This document shows positions 8,885-18,140 of a stretch of 64,000 nt of DNA, one piece after another. Each line of letters opens with the position of its first letter. Within the stretch, counting starts at the first letter, position 1. The notes under the pieces are model-generated. The model saw nothing but the letters and a program-made list of their open reading frames with translations. It was not told the origin of the DNA and did not search any database. The stretch lies in contig NZ_SLUQ01000010.1 in NCBI RefSeq assembly GCF_004345245.1, positions 152,410-216,409 on the forward strand, read 5' to 3'. This stretch comes from Rhizobium sp. BK251. GTDB taxonomy: Bacteria; Pseudomonadota; Alphaproteobacteria; Rhizobiales; Rhizobiaceae. Both the position numbers and the translations under genes were made by a program.

Positions 8885-10393
8885 ATGGAACGTGAACCCG
8901 ATATCGTCATCATCGGCTCGGGCATCGGCGGCGCGACGATTGCGGCAGGTCTCGCGCCCCGCGGTGCCGAGATCCTGATCCTGGAGGCCGGGCAGCGGAT
9001 CGAGGACCGGCCGGAGAACCGCGATCAGCGCGCGATCTTCCAGCGTGGCCACTTCCGCCCGAAGGAGCTCTGGTACGAGACGGACGGCAAGGGCTTCAAT
9101 CCCGGCAACTACTACAATGTCGGGGGCAACTCGAAGTTCTACGGTGCGGTGCTGGTTCGTTATCGGCGCGAGGATTTCGAGGAGATGCAGCACCGCGATG
9201 GTGTATCCCCGGCATGGCCATTTCCCTACGAGGAGTTGGAGCCCTGGTACAGCGCTGCAGAGCAACTCTACCAGGTGCGCGGCGCTCTTGGAGACGATCC
9301 GACCGAGCCCGAGCATTCGCAGCCCTATGCCTTTCCGCCCGTTCCCGAGGAGCCGGCAATCGCAGCCGTGCGCAACAAGCTGAAGAAGGGTGGCATGCAT
9401 CCCTTCTCACTGCCGCTCGGAGTCGATATCGAGAAGTGGCTCGCCAAGGCGAAGACGCCATGGGATGCGCATCCGAACAGCTTCGACGGCAAGATGGACG
9501 CGGAGACCGTGGCGCTCGCCAATGCCCTGCAATACCCGAACGTTCGGCTGCAGACCGGTGCGCGCGTCACTCGCCTGGTGGCAGCGCAAGAGGGCGGCAA
9601 GATCGAGACCGTTCGCTACGTCGCCGATGGCGAGGAACGGTCGGTTACGCCGAAGCTTGTCATTCTTTCGGCTGGCGCGGTCCAGTCGGCGGTCCTGCTG
9701 CTGCGTTCAGCCGACGACGCCAATCCGCGTGGCCTCGCCAACCGGTCGGACCAGGTCGGCCGGAATTTCATGAATCACAATTCGTCCGCCATCCTCGCCA
9801 TATCGCCCTGGTACAGGAACGACTCGATCTACCAGAAGACCTTCGGCTTCAACGATTTCTACCTGTCCGACGGAAATGGCGGTCCGCCGCTCGGCAATAT
9901 CCAGCTGCTCGGGCGCATCTCCGGCGCCATTCTGAAGGCAAACATTCCGAGCGTGCCGGAGTGGCTGCTCGACAGGGTTTCTGCCCACGCCATCGATTTC
10001 TACGCCATGAGCGAGGACCTGCCGCATCCCGAAAGCCGCGTGATGGTCGAGGGCGAGCGGATCGTGCTGAAGTGGACACGCACGAACTGGCAGGCTCACC
10101 TTGATCTGGTGGCGAAGCTCAAGGCCGTGCTCAAGAAGGCAGGCTTCCCGATCGTACTGTCGCGGCCCTTCGACAAGCGCACGCCGTCGCATCAATGCGG
10201 GACAGTGAGGATCGGCAATGATCCGGGCAGCGCGCCGCTCGATGTCTTCTGCCGCGCCTTCGATCATCCGAACCTCTTCGTCGTGGATGCAAGCTTCCTG
10301 CCCACGTCGGCAGCGGTCAATCCGGCCCTGACGGTCGCGGCGCAAGCGCTACGTGTCGCCGAGCACATCACGCAGGAGGATCTGCGGCAATGA
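8885..10393 (+). CDS. GMC-family FAD oxidoreductase
   Basis: A 502-residue flavoprotein. The N-terminal dinucleotide fold is at IGSGIGGATIAAG. The C-terminal GMC domain keeps the active-site His (SHQCGTVRIG) and the Asn (AVNPALTVAAQ) used to deprotonate an alcohol. It belongs to the branch that includes gluconate-type membrane dehydrogenase flavosubunits and uncharacterised sugar/polyol oxidoreductases. No signal peptide is visible, so it is probably cytoplasmic. It is 12 bases after the ABC ATPase and overlaps the SDR gene by ATGA. The likely job is oxidation of a hydroxyl of the imported compound; electron acceptor unknown. Confidence 0.85.
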   Translation: MEREPDIVIIGSGIGGATIAAGLAPRGAEILILEAGQRIEDRPENRDQRAIFQRGHFRPKELWYETDGKGFNPGNYYNVGGNSKFYGAVLVRYRREDFEEMQHRDGVSPAWPFPYEELEPWYSAAEQLYQVRGALGDDPTEPEHSQPYAFPPVPEEPAIAAVRNKLKKGGMHPFSLPLGVDIEKWLAKAKTPWDAHPNSFDGKMDAETVALANALQYPNVRLQTGARVTRLVAAQEGGKIETVRYVADGEERSVTPKLVILSAGAVQSAVLLLRSADDANPRGLANRSDQVGRNFMNHNSSAILAISPWYRNDSIYQKTFGFNDFYLSDGNGGPPLGNIQLLGRISGAILKANIPSVPEWLLDRVSAHAIDFYAMSEDLPHPESRVMVEGERIVLKWTRTNWQAHLDLVAKLKAVLKKAGFPIVLSRPFDKRTPSHQCGTVRIGNDPGSAPLDVFCRAFDHPNLFVVDASFLPTSAAVNPALTVAAQALRVAEHITQEDLRQ

Positions 10394-11160
10394 GCGCGCG
10401 TCCTGTAGCGATCGTCACCGGCGGACGGAAGGGAATTGGTCTCGGCATCGCCTCCGCGCTCGCCGCATCGGGTTTCGACCTTGCTCTGACCGGGGTCGGC
10501 GACATGGACCCGAGCGATACCGTTCTCGATGGTCTGCGCGCCGTTGGCGGCCGCGCGATCTACCTGAAGGCGGACATCTCCGATCTCGCTGGCCACCAGT
10601 CGACGGTCGATACGGTCCTGTCTAGCCTCGGGAGCATCGATTGCCTCGTGAACAATGCCGGCATCGCCTCGGTCGTTCGCGGCGACTTTCTCGATCTTCA
10701 ACCGGAGAATTTCGACACGATCATCGACGTCAATCTGAAAGGGACGGTCTTCTTCACCCAGACGGTCGTCCGCGCGATGCTTGCTGCGAAAAAGGCGGCC
10801 ACACCGCGCTCGGTGATCAACATCACCTCGGTCTCGGCCGAGCTCAGTTCTCCAGAGCGACTGGATTACTGCATCAGTAAGGCGGGGCTCGCGGCTTTCA
10901 GCCGTGGGCTGGCGCTACGGCTTGCCGAAACAGGCATCGGCGTCTTCGAGGTGCGTCCGGGTATCATCCGCACGGACATGACCGCGAAAGTTTCGGCGAA
11001 ATACGACGCTCTGATTGCCGATGGCCTCGTGCCGATGAAGCGCTGGGGCGAAGCCTCGGATATCGGCACCATCGTCGCAGCACTTGCGTCGGGAAGCTTC
11101 GCGTTCGCCACGGGCTCGGTGATCGACGCCGATGGCGGCCTGGCGATCCCCAGGCTGTAG
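10390..11160 (+). CDS. Short-chain dehydrogenase/reductase (3-ketoacyl reductase-like fold)
   Basis: A 256-residue Rossmann enzyme. The cofactor motif is TGGRKGIGLGIA, followed by NNAGIA and the catalytic Ser ... YCISK (Tyr and Lys present). It starts in an ATGA overlap with the GMC gene. Such proteins are often labelled FabG-like, but context between two GMC oxidoreductases in a sugar-import operon argues for a polyol or keto-sugar substrate rather than fatty acid synthesis. Confidence 0.88.
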   Translation: MSARPVAIVTGGRKGIGLGIASALAASGFDLALTGVGDMDPSDTVLDGLRAVGGRAIYLKADISDLAGHQSTVDTVLSSLGSIDCLVNNAGIASVVRGDFLDLQPENFDTIIDVNLKGTVFFTQTVVRAMLAAKKAATPRSVINITSVSAELSSPERLDYCISKAGLAAFSRGLALRLAETGIGVFEVRPGIIRTDMTAKVSAKYDALIADGLVPMKRWGEASDIGTIVAALASGSFAFATGSVIDADGGLAIPRL

Positions 11161-11226
11161 CGCTGGTTCTGTGCCCTGATGGAGGAGGGCGCCGGCGCGA
11201 GGAGGATTTGACTTGAGGACACCTGA

Positions 11227-12882
11227 ATGAGCTACGACTACATCATCACGGGCGCCGGGCCTGCTGGCTGCGTGCTTGCCAATCGCCTGAGCGAGGATCC
11301 CACGGTCAGCGTGCTTCTGCTGGAGGCAGGCGGCGGCGACTGGAATCCGCTCTTTCACATGCCGGCAGGCTTCGCGAAGATGACGAAGGGTGTCGCAAGC
11401 TGGGGCTGGGAAACCGTGCCGCAGAAGCACATGAAGGGCAGGGTGCTGCGCTACACTCAGGCCAAGGTCATCGGCGGCGGCTCCTCGATCAACGCCCAGC
11501 TCTATACTCGTGGTAATGCGGCGGACTATGATCTCTGGGCAAGCGAGGACGGTTGCGAGGGCTGGGATTATCGAAGCGTGCTGCCCTATTTCAAGCGCGC
11601 GGAGGACAACCAGCGCTTTGCGGACGATTACCATTCCTATGGTGGTCCGCTCGGCGTTTCGATGCCGGCCGCGTCGCTGCCGATCTGCGACGCCTATATC
11701 CGCGCCGGACAGGAACTCGGGATACCCTACAATCATGATTTCAATGGCCGCCAGCAGGCGGGCGTCGGCTTCTATCAGCTGACGCAACGCGACCGCCGCC
11801 GCTCCTCCGCCTCGCTCGCCTATCTGTCACCGATCAGGGATCGCAAGAATCTGACCGTTCGCACCGCCGCGCGTGTCGGCCGGATTGTCATGGAAGGACG
11901 CCGGGCCGTCGGCGTCGAAGTCGTTTCCGGCAAGGGCGTGGAGACGATCCGCGCGGATCGCGAAGTCCTCGTATCTTCGGGTGCAATCGGCTCGCCGAAG
12001 CTGTTGCTGCAGTCCGGAATCGGGCCGGCGGACCACCTGAAATCCGTTGGCGTGGCCGTGAAGCATGATCTGCCGGGCGTTGGCGGCAACCTGCAGGACC
12101 ATCTCGACCTTTTCGTCATCAGCGAATGCACCGGTGATCATACCTACGACAATGTGGCCAAGCTTCACCGCACGCTCTGGGCGGGGCTGCAATATGTTCT
12201 CTTCAAGTCCGGCCCTGTCGCTTCATCGCTCTTCGAGACCGGCGGCTTCTGGTACGCCGATCCCGACGCGCGTTCGCCCGACATCCAGTTCCATCTCGGC
12301 CTCGGCTCGGGAATCGAGGCCGGCGTCGCACGGCTGAAGAACGCCGGCGTCACGCTGAATTCCGCCTACTTGCATCCGCGCTCGCAGGGCACCGTGCGCC
12401 TCTCATCGAGCGATCCCGCCGCCGCACCGCTGATCGATCCGAACTACTGGAGCGACCCGCATGATGTGAAGATGTCGCTCGAGGGGTTGCGGATTGCCCG
12501 CGAGATCATGCAGCAGGACGCGCTGAAACCCTTCGTGCTCGCGGAGCGGCTGCCGGGACCGGAAGTCCGCACCGAGGAGCAGCTGTTCGACTATGGCTGC
12601 GCCAATGCGAAGACGGACCATCATCCGGTTGGCACCTGCAAGATGGGAACGGATGCGAGCGCTGTGGTCGATCTGGAACTCAAGGTAAGAGGGCTCGAGG
12701 GTCTGCGCGTCTGCGACAGCTCCGTCATGCCAAGGGTACCCTCCTGCAACACCAACGGTCCGACGATCATGGTGGGAGAGAAGGGGGCCGACATCATCCG
12801 CGACCGCACGCCTCTGCCGCGGGCGATCTTTTCCTGGGAACGCAACGATACGCGACCAAGGGCGCGCGCCGACGTTCGCTGA
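11227..12882 (+). CDS. GMC-family oxidoreductase (choline dehydrogenase-like)
   Basis: A 551-residue flavoprotein of the choline/alcohol dehydrogenase branch. The FAD fold is at TGAGPAGCVLANRLSEDP and the second GMC signature at GAIGSPKLLLQSGIGP. The active-site His is in DHHPVGTCKMG and the Asn in NTNGPTIMVGEKGAD. It follows the SDR by 66 bases on the same strand and is the last gene of the catabolic operon. It differs from the first GMC protein in length and motifs, so the two probably act on different substrates. The choline label should not be taken as its substrate. Confidence 0.87.
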   Translation: MSYDYIITGAGPAGCVLANRLSEDPTVSVLLLEAGGGDWNPLFHMPAGFAKMTKGVASWGWETVPQKHMKGRVLRYTQAKVIGGGSSINAQLYTRGNAADYDLWASEDGCEGWDYRSVLPYFKRAEDNQRFADDYHSYGGPLGVSMPAASLPICDAYIRAGQELGIPYNHDFNGRQQAGVGFYQLTQRDRRRSSASLAYLSPIRDRKNLTVRTAARVGRIVMEGRRAVGVEVVSGKGVETIRADREVLVSSGAIGSPKLLLQSGIGPADHLKSVGVAVKHDLPGVGGNLQDHLDLFVISECTGDHTYDNVAKLHRTLWAGLQYVLFKSGPVASSLFETGGFWYADPDARSPDIQFHLGLGSGIEAGVARLKNAGVTLNSAYLHPRSQGTVRLSSSDPAAAPLIDPNYWSDPHDVKMSLEGLRIAREIMQQDALKPFVLAERLPGPEVRTEEQLFDYGCANAKTDHHPVGTCKMGTDASAVVDLELKVRGLEGLRVCDSSVMPRVPSCNTNGPTIMVGEKGADIIRDRTPLPRAIFSWERNDTRPRARADVR

Positions 12883-13038
12883 CATGTCGCGTGCCCTTTC
12901 GGCAACGGCGGGGCAGGCAATCGGCTCGGGTCACGATTCTTGGTCGCTGGAAATCGCGAAGCCTTGAAAGCCGCTGCTCTCAAGATTAAGAGACGAAGGC
13001 AACAGGCAATCCCGGTTTGATTGGGGCTACAGGACATG

Positions 13039-13707
13039 ATGGATTTCGAGGCAGCGCGGATAAAGATGGTCGACAACCAGATCAGGACGACGGACGTGAC
13101 GTCGCATCCCGTGTTGACCGCGTTCCTCACCGTGCCCCGCGAAGCCTTCGTGCCGGAAAAGTCGAAGCTGCTTGCCTATATCGACACGGATATCGAGATC
13201 GCGCCGGCTGCATCGGGCAAGCCCCCGCGTTACCTCATGGAGGCTTCGCCGCTTGCCAAGCTGCTCCAGCTTGCCGAAATCTCGAAGGACGACGTTGTTC
13301 TCGAGATCGGCTGCGGTACTGGCTACACGGCTGCCCTGCTTTCTCTTCTGGCGGGTTCGGTCGTTGCATTGGAGTGCGACGAGACGCTTGCGGCCGAGGC
13401 ATCGAAGAACCTTGCCGCACTGGGCTACGGCAACGTCACGGTCGTCGCAGGCGAGCTGGAAAAGGGCTACGCCGCCCAGGCGCCCTATGATGTCATCTTT
13501 ATCAATGGTGCTGTCGAGGAAGTGCCGGCGACGGTTCTGCAGCAACTGCGCGATGGCGGCCGGCTGATTGCGGTCCAGGGCTACGGCAATGCGGCGCGGG
13601 CGAAAGTGTTCGTGCGGGAACACGGCTCCTTCTCCGAAAATCCCTTCTTCAACGCCTCGGTCAAGCCGTTACAGGGCTTTGCGAAGAGCAAGGAATTTAC
13701 CTTCTGA
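13039..13707 (+). CDS. Protein-L-isoaspartate O-methyltransferase-family protein
   Basis: About 222 residues with an AdoMet-binding motif I (VLEIGCGTGYTAALL) and the PIMT-like N-terminal part (MVDNQIRTTDVTSHPVL). ATG 13039 is preferred because AGGA lies at 13031-13034; ATG 13036 and TTG 13021 are in frame. It is distinct from the canonical pcm at 35605. In alphaproteobacteria this paralogue is commonly found near tolC. Here a terminator hairpin follows and no tolC is present. Its true methyl acceptor is not known. Confidence 0.82.
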   Translation: MDFEAARIKMVDNQIRTTDVTSHPVLTAFLTVPREAFVPEKSKLLAYIDTDIEIAPAASGKPPRYLMEASPLAKLLQLAEISKDDVVLEIGCGTGYTAALLSLLAGSVVALECDETLAAEASKNLAALGYGNVTVVAGELEKGYAAQAPYDVIFINGAVEEVPATVLQQLRDGGRLIAVQGYGNAARAKVFVREHGSFSENPFFNASVKPLQGFAKSKEFTF

Positions 13708-13735
13708 TTTCTTCACGCTTAACGCGATAATTTCT

Positions 13736-13760
13736 AAGGGCGCCTTTGGCGCCCTTTCTT
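13736..13760 (+). terminator. Rho-independent terminator after the PIMT-like gene
   Basis: AAGGGCGCC, loop TTT, GGCGCCCTT, then TCTT: a 9-base perfect stem with a following T-rich run. Confidence 0.75.
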
Positions 13761-13945
13761 CTATACTGCGAAGAATCGCCGGCGCTGACACGAAAATATC
13801 CTGCAGAAAGTGGCGGATAACAAACCTGTGCATCGCATCATTAAGTTGGCTCGCTGTGATTTTTTTTAACAGAGGAGTATCCTAGGGTGGCGGTGATTCG
13901 GGGTGCCGCTTTGGAATTCCGGTCGTTATTTCTGCGATAACGGGG

Positions 13946-14779
13946 ATGAATATGGCTCAGCCAAATGTAGCGCGTGAACCGTCCATGGAAGAAATTCTGG
14001 CGTCAATTCGCCGGATAATCGAAAGCAACGAGCCCGGTGCGGGCAAAGCGGCTTCTCCTGCAATTTCCCCGGTCTACGCAGTTGACGAAGGCGACGACGA
14101 CATCAGGCTGACGGTCGACGACGACTATGCTGACACCGAATTCGATGGTGCCGGCATTCCCCAGGATCCGCGTTTCATCGCAGCCAATTCGCCAGGCCCG
14201 GTAAGGGCGCAGGAGGCTCCGGCTGCCACTCTCTCGCTCGCTGATGTCGCAGCCCGTGTTCGCGCCGCTTCCGAGCGCAATGCCGCACAGTTCAGCCAGA
14301 GAGAACCGGTCCAGCGCGAAGTGCCGGCCGTGATCGCCGCTCAGATAGCTGAGCCACGCCCGGTTGAAGTCCCTCGGCTGACGCCCGTCGCGCAGTCCGT
14401 TTTAGCGGTCGCCGTGCCGCCCGTTCAACAGGTGGCCGCTGTAGCGGTTGCCGAAGTCGCTCAGGAAAGGGAAATCTCGCAGCCGATGATGGTCGCCGAG
14501 CCGCCCATGCTACCGGTTACAGACGAGACTTTCGCCCTGGATGTTGCTCCGGAAGCGCAGCAGCCCTTGCTTTCGGTGGCTGCAGGTGAGCAAGTTGCGC
14601 GTTCCTTCGGTGAGCTGGTCGCGGCGATCGACGGTACCGAGCGCCGCTCGCTCGACGAAATCGCCCAGGAGATGCTGCGCCCCATGCTGCAGGATTGGCT
14701 GGACGACAATCTGCCGACACTCGTCGAGCGGCTGGTGCGCGAGGAAATCGAGAGGGTCGCTCGCGGTCCGCGCCGCTGA
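13946..14779 (+). CDS. popZ: PopZ-like polar organising protein (DUF2497)
   Basis: A 277-residue acidic protein with the PopZ architecture: a short N-terminal helix (MEEILASIRRIIESNE), a long Pro/Ala/Glu-rich disordered middle, and a C-terminal helical oligomerisation region (LDEIAQEMLRPMLQDWLDD and what follows). PopZ forms a polar hub; in Rhizobiales it sits at the growing pole. ATG 13952 (MAQPN) is an equally good start. It is followed by a terminator and then valS, the usual rhizobial order. Confidence 0.85.
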   Translation: MNMAQPNVAREPSMEEILASIRRIIESNEPGAGKAASPAISPVYAVDEGDDDIRLTVDDDYADTEFDGAGIPQDPRFIAANSPGPVRAQEAPAATLSLADVAARVRAASERNAAQFSQREPVQREVPAVIAAQIAEPRPVEVPRLTPVAQSVLAVAVPPVQQVAAVAVAEVAQEREISQPMMVAEPPMLPVTDETFALDVAPEAQQPLLSVAAGEQVARSFGELVAAIDGTERRSLDEIAQEMLRPMLQDWLDDNLPTLVERLVREEIERVARGPRR

Positions 14780-14801
14780 TTCATTACAGATCGAGCCGTG
14801 G

Positions 14802-14830
14802 GCCGCTCCGGTTTCCGGGGCGGCTTTTTT
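14802..14830 (+). terminator. Rho-independent terminator after popZ
   Basis: GCCGCTCCGG, loop TTT, CCGGGGCGGC (one U-G pair), then TTTTTT. Confidence 0.8.
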
Positions 14831-14831
14831 A

Positions 14832-14860
14832 TTGACTTGGCTCCGGCCATCCTATTTACA
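14832..14860 (+). promoter_or_regulatory. Candidate valS promoter
   Basis: TTGACT at 14832-14837 lies just after the popZ terminator. TATTTA at 14853 or TTTACA at 14855 could serve as the -10 with 15-17 base spacing. Weak -10 match. Confidence 0.35.
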
Positions 14861-14895
14861 ACCCGCAACAGCAAACATCGAAGTTTGGTCAGAAA

Positions 14896-17736
14896 ATGCT
14901 CGACAAAACCTATGATTCCGCCGCCGTCGAACCGAAGATTGCGAAGAAGTGGGACGAGGAGGATGCCTTCCGCGCCGGCGTGAATGCGAAGCCGGGGGCG
15001 GAGACCTTCACCATCGTCATCCCGCCGCCGAACGTGACCGGCTCGCTGCACATGGGTCACGCGCTCAACAACACGCTGCAGGATATCCTGGTGCGCTTCG
15101 AACGCATGCGCGGCAAGGACGTGCTCTGGCAGCCCGGCATGGACCACGCGGGCATCGCTACCCAGATGGTCGTCGAGCGGCGTCTCATGGAAAAGCAGCT
15201 TCATCGCCGCACGATGGGGCGCGAGGCCTTCATCGAGAAAATCTGGGAGTGGAAGGAAGAATCGGGTGGTCAGATCTTCAACCAGTTGAAGCGTCTCGGT
15301 GCTTCCTGCGACTGGTCGCGCGAGCGCTTCACCATGGACGAGGGGCTCTCCGAGGCCGTTCGCGAGGTCTTCGTCACGCTCTACAAGGAAGGGCTGATCT
15401 ACAAGGACAATCGACTGGTCAATTGGGACCCGAAGCTCCTGACAGCGATCTCCGACCTCGAGGTGGAGCAGGTCGAGGTCACGGGTAACCTGTGGTATCT
15501 GCGCTATCCGCTGGAGGAAGGCGTCACCTACCAGCATCCGATTGCTTTCGACGAGCATGGCAAGCCGACGGAATGGGAGACGCGGGATTATCTCGTCGTC
15601 GCGACGACGCGGCCGGAAACGATGCTCGGCGACAGCGGCATTGCCGTCCATCCGGATGACGAGCGCTACAAGGGCCTCGTAGGCAAGCACGTCATCCTGC
15701 CGATCGTCGGTCGCCGCATTCCGATCGTTGCCGACGAATATCCGGACCCGACGGCTGGAACCGGCGCGGTCAAGATGACGCCCGCCCATGACTTCAACGA
15801 TTTCGAGGTCGGCAGGCGGCACGGCCTGCGCGCGATCAACATTCTGACGATCGACGGGCGCGTCACGCTCAAGGAGAACGAGGACTTCCTCGAGGATCTC
15901 GATCATCCGGCGGCGTTGCACGGTGCATGGGACGAGCTCGAGGGCAAGGACCGCTTCGAGGCGCGCAAGATCGTCGTCCGGATATTCGAGGAGGCCGGCC
16001 TCCTCGACAAGATCGAGCCGCACAAGCACACGGTTCCGCATGGCGATCGCGGCGGAGTGCCGATCGAGCCACGCCTGACCGAGCAATGGTATGTCGACGC
16101 CAAGACGCTGGCCGAGCCGGCTATCCAATCCGTTCGCGAGGGCAGGACCAATTTCGTCCCGCGCAACTGGGAAAAGACCTATTTCGAGTGGATGGAGAAC
16201 ATCCAGCCGTGGTGCATCTCGCGCCAGCTCTGGTGGGGGCACCAGATCCCCGCCTGGTATGGCCCGGACGGGCAGGTCTTCGTCGAGAAGACCGAAGAGG
16301 AAGCCCTGCAGGCAGCCATCCAGCACTATCTTTCGCATGAAGGGCCGATGAAGGCCCTGGTCGAGGACCTGCTCGAGAATTTCAAGCCAGGCGAGATCCT
16401 GACGCGTGACGAGGACGTGCTGGACACCTGGTTCTCCTCTGCGCTCTGGCCGTTCTCGACGCTCGGCTGGCCGGAAAAGACACCCGAGCTTGCACGCTAT
16501 TATCCGACGAACGTACTGGTCACCGGCTTCGACATCATCTTCTTCTGGGTCGCCCGCATGATGATGATGAGCCTTCATTTCATGGAGGACGAGGACGGCA
16601 ATGCGGTCGAGCCGTTCAGCACGGTCTATGTTCACGCCCTCGTTCGCGACAAGAACGGGCAGAAGATGTCGAAGTCGAAGGGCAACGTCATCGACCCGCT
16701 CGAGCTGATCGACGAATACGGCGCTGACTCGCTTCGCTTCACGCTGGCGATCATGGCTGCTCAGGGACGAGACGTGAAGCTCGACCCCGCGCGCATTGCC
16801 GGTTACCGCAATTTCGGCACGAAGCTCTGGAACGCCACGCGCTTTGCGGAGATGAACGGCGCCAAGAGCGATCCTCATTTTGTGCCGGAGGCAGCGGAGC
16901 TTACGATCAACCGTTGGATCCTGACTGAACTTTCCCGCACGGAACGTGACGTTACGGAAGCCTTGGAAGCCTTCCGCTTCAACGATGCGGCGAGCGTGCT
17001 TTACCGCTTCATATGGAACCAGTTCTGCGACTGGTACCTGGAGCTGCTGAAGCCGGTCTTCAACGGCGACGATGCCGGTGCGAAAGCCGAGGCACAGTCT
17101 TGCACCGCCTATGTTCTGGAGGAGACCTACAAGCTTCTCCATCCCTTCATGCCGTTCATGACAGAAGAACTTTGGGCGCATACGGCGGGCGAAGGTGTCG
17201 AACGCGATACCCTGGTCTGCCATGCGGAATGGCCGTCGCCGTCCTATGCCGATAACGCCGCCGCTGACGAGATCAACTGGCTGATCGACCTTGTCTCCGG
17301 CATTCGCTCGGTTCGTGCGGAAATGAACGTTCCACCGGCGGCGATTGCCCCGTTGGTTGTCGTCAACGCCAACAGCCTCACGCGTGAACGGCTCTACCGC
17401 CACGATGCGGCGATCAAGCGGCTCGCCCGCGTCGAGGGCATTTCGCTTGCCGACACTGCACCGAAGGGGGCTGCTCAGATCGTTGTTGCCGAAGCGACGG
17501 CGTGCCTGCCGCTCGGTAACCTGATCGACCTCGGCGCCGAGAAGGCACGGCTCGAGAAGGCCATCGCCAAGAACGACGCGGAGATGGCACGCGTTTCCTC
17601 GAAGCTCTCGAACGACAAGTTTGTCGCCAACGCAAACCCGGACGTGGTGGCCGCCGAGCGTGAGCGCTTCGCCGAACTCGAAGGCCAGAAGGCGAGCCTG
17701 ACCGTTGCGCTTGCACGCGTCACCGAAGCGGGCTGA
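14896..17736 (+). CDS. valS: Valyl-tRNA synthetase
   Basis: A 946-residue class I synthetase that charges tRNA-Val in the cytoplasm. The HIGH-type motif is in PPPNVTGSLHMGHALN and the KMSKS motif in NGQKMSKSKGNVIDPL. The editing (CP1) domain lies between them, with TTRPETMLGDSGIAVHP visible. A C-terminal coiled coil (after GNLIDLGAEKARLEKAI) matches the tRNA-binding arm. It is a single gene between two terminators. Confidence 0.97.
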   Translation: MLDKTYDSAAVEPKIAKKWDEEDAFRAGVNAKPGAETFTIVIPPPNVTGSLHMGHALNNTLQDILVRFERMRGKDVLWQPGMDHAGIATQMVVERRLMEKQLHRRTMGREAFIEKIWEWKEESGGQIFNQLKRLGASCDWSRERFTMDEGLSEAVREVFVTLYKEGLIYKDNRLVNWDPKLLTAISDLEVEQVEVTGNLWYLRYPLEEGVTYQHPIAFDEHGKPTEWETRDYLVVATTRPETMLGDSGIAVHPDDERYKGLVGKHVILPIVGRRIPIVADEYPDPTAGTGAVKMTPAHDFNDFEVGRRHGLRAINILTIDGRVTLKENEDFLEDLDHPAALHGAWDELEGKDRFEARKIVVRIFEEAGLLDKIEPHKHTVPHGDRGGVPIEPRLTEQWYVDAKTLAEPAIQSVREGRTNFVPRNWEKTYFEWMENIQPWCISRQLWWGHQIPAWYGPDGQVFVEKTEEEALQAAIQHYLSHEGPMKALVEDLLENFKPGEILTRDEDVLDTWFSSALWPFSTLGWPEKTPELARYYPTNVLVTGFDIIFFWVARMMMMSLHFMEDEDGNAVEPFSTVYVHALVRDKNGQKMSKSKGNVIDPLELIDEYGADSLRFTLAIMAAQGRDVKLDPARIAGYRNFGTKLWNATRFAEMNGAKSDPHFVPEAAELTINRWILTELSRTERDVTEALEAFRFNDAASVLYRFIWNQFCDWYLELLKPVFNGDDAGAKAEAQSCTAYVLEETYKLLHPFMPFMTEELWAHTAGEGVERDTLVCHAEWPSPSYADNAAADEINWLIDLVSGIRSVRAEMNVPPAAIAPLVVVNANSLTRERLYRHDAAIKRLARVEGISLADTAPKGAAQIVVAEATACLPLGNLIDLGAEKARLEKAIAKNDAEMARVSSKLSNDKFVANANPDVVAAERERFAELEGQKASLTVALARVTEAG

Positions 17737-17757
17737 GCAAATTTTGTAAAACGACGG

Positions 17758-17792
17758 GAGGCACGCGATGATTGTCGCGTGCCTCTTTTTTT
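17758..17792 (+). terminator. Rho-independent terminator after valS
   Basis: GAGGCACGCGA ... TCGCGTGCCTC (11-base perfect stem, loop TGATTG) followed by seven or more T. Confidence 0.85.
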
Positions 17793-18140
17793 GAAGGATT
17801 TGTGTCGATTCGAGCGCCACCGGAATGGCGGGCCGTGAGAAGTGGAGTTTTCCACGACGGTATTGAAGCTTTCGATGCCGGAGAGGCCCGAAACTCGCTT
17901 AAAGTAGGACTGTTGTCGGATTGTTACAGCCGTAGCCTGCTGTGGAACGAAAATCCAACTCAAGCGCATGATTAGCCTATTTTAGGTATAATTTTCCAAA
18001 TGCGGCGGTTGGTCGCATTACCCCTAATTTTCTAAGTAGTTTATCGGCACGGTTGCGGCAGCGAGCCGTTCCGGCAGCACGTTGCCAATCAAAGCGTTCC
18101 TCTCCAGAGTGCAGCCGCAAATTGCCGTTGGGGAGACAAA
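17793..18140 (+). other. Intergenic region upstream of the fadL-type gene
   Basis: No coding frame here looks like a protein. A TATAAT hexamer at 17987-17992 could be a -10, but I see no convincing -35 at the right distance. Confidence 0.4.

Noticed and set aside
7871..9400. 509-codon minus-strand frame opposite the ABC ATPase and GMC genes
   Set aside because: Spans two unrelated sense genes with intact motifs, so it is a shadow.
14461..17820. A 1,119-codon minus-strand open frame opposite valS
   Set aside because: Antisense shadow of valS caused by codon bias; the sense strand has all ValRS motifs.
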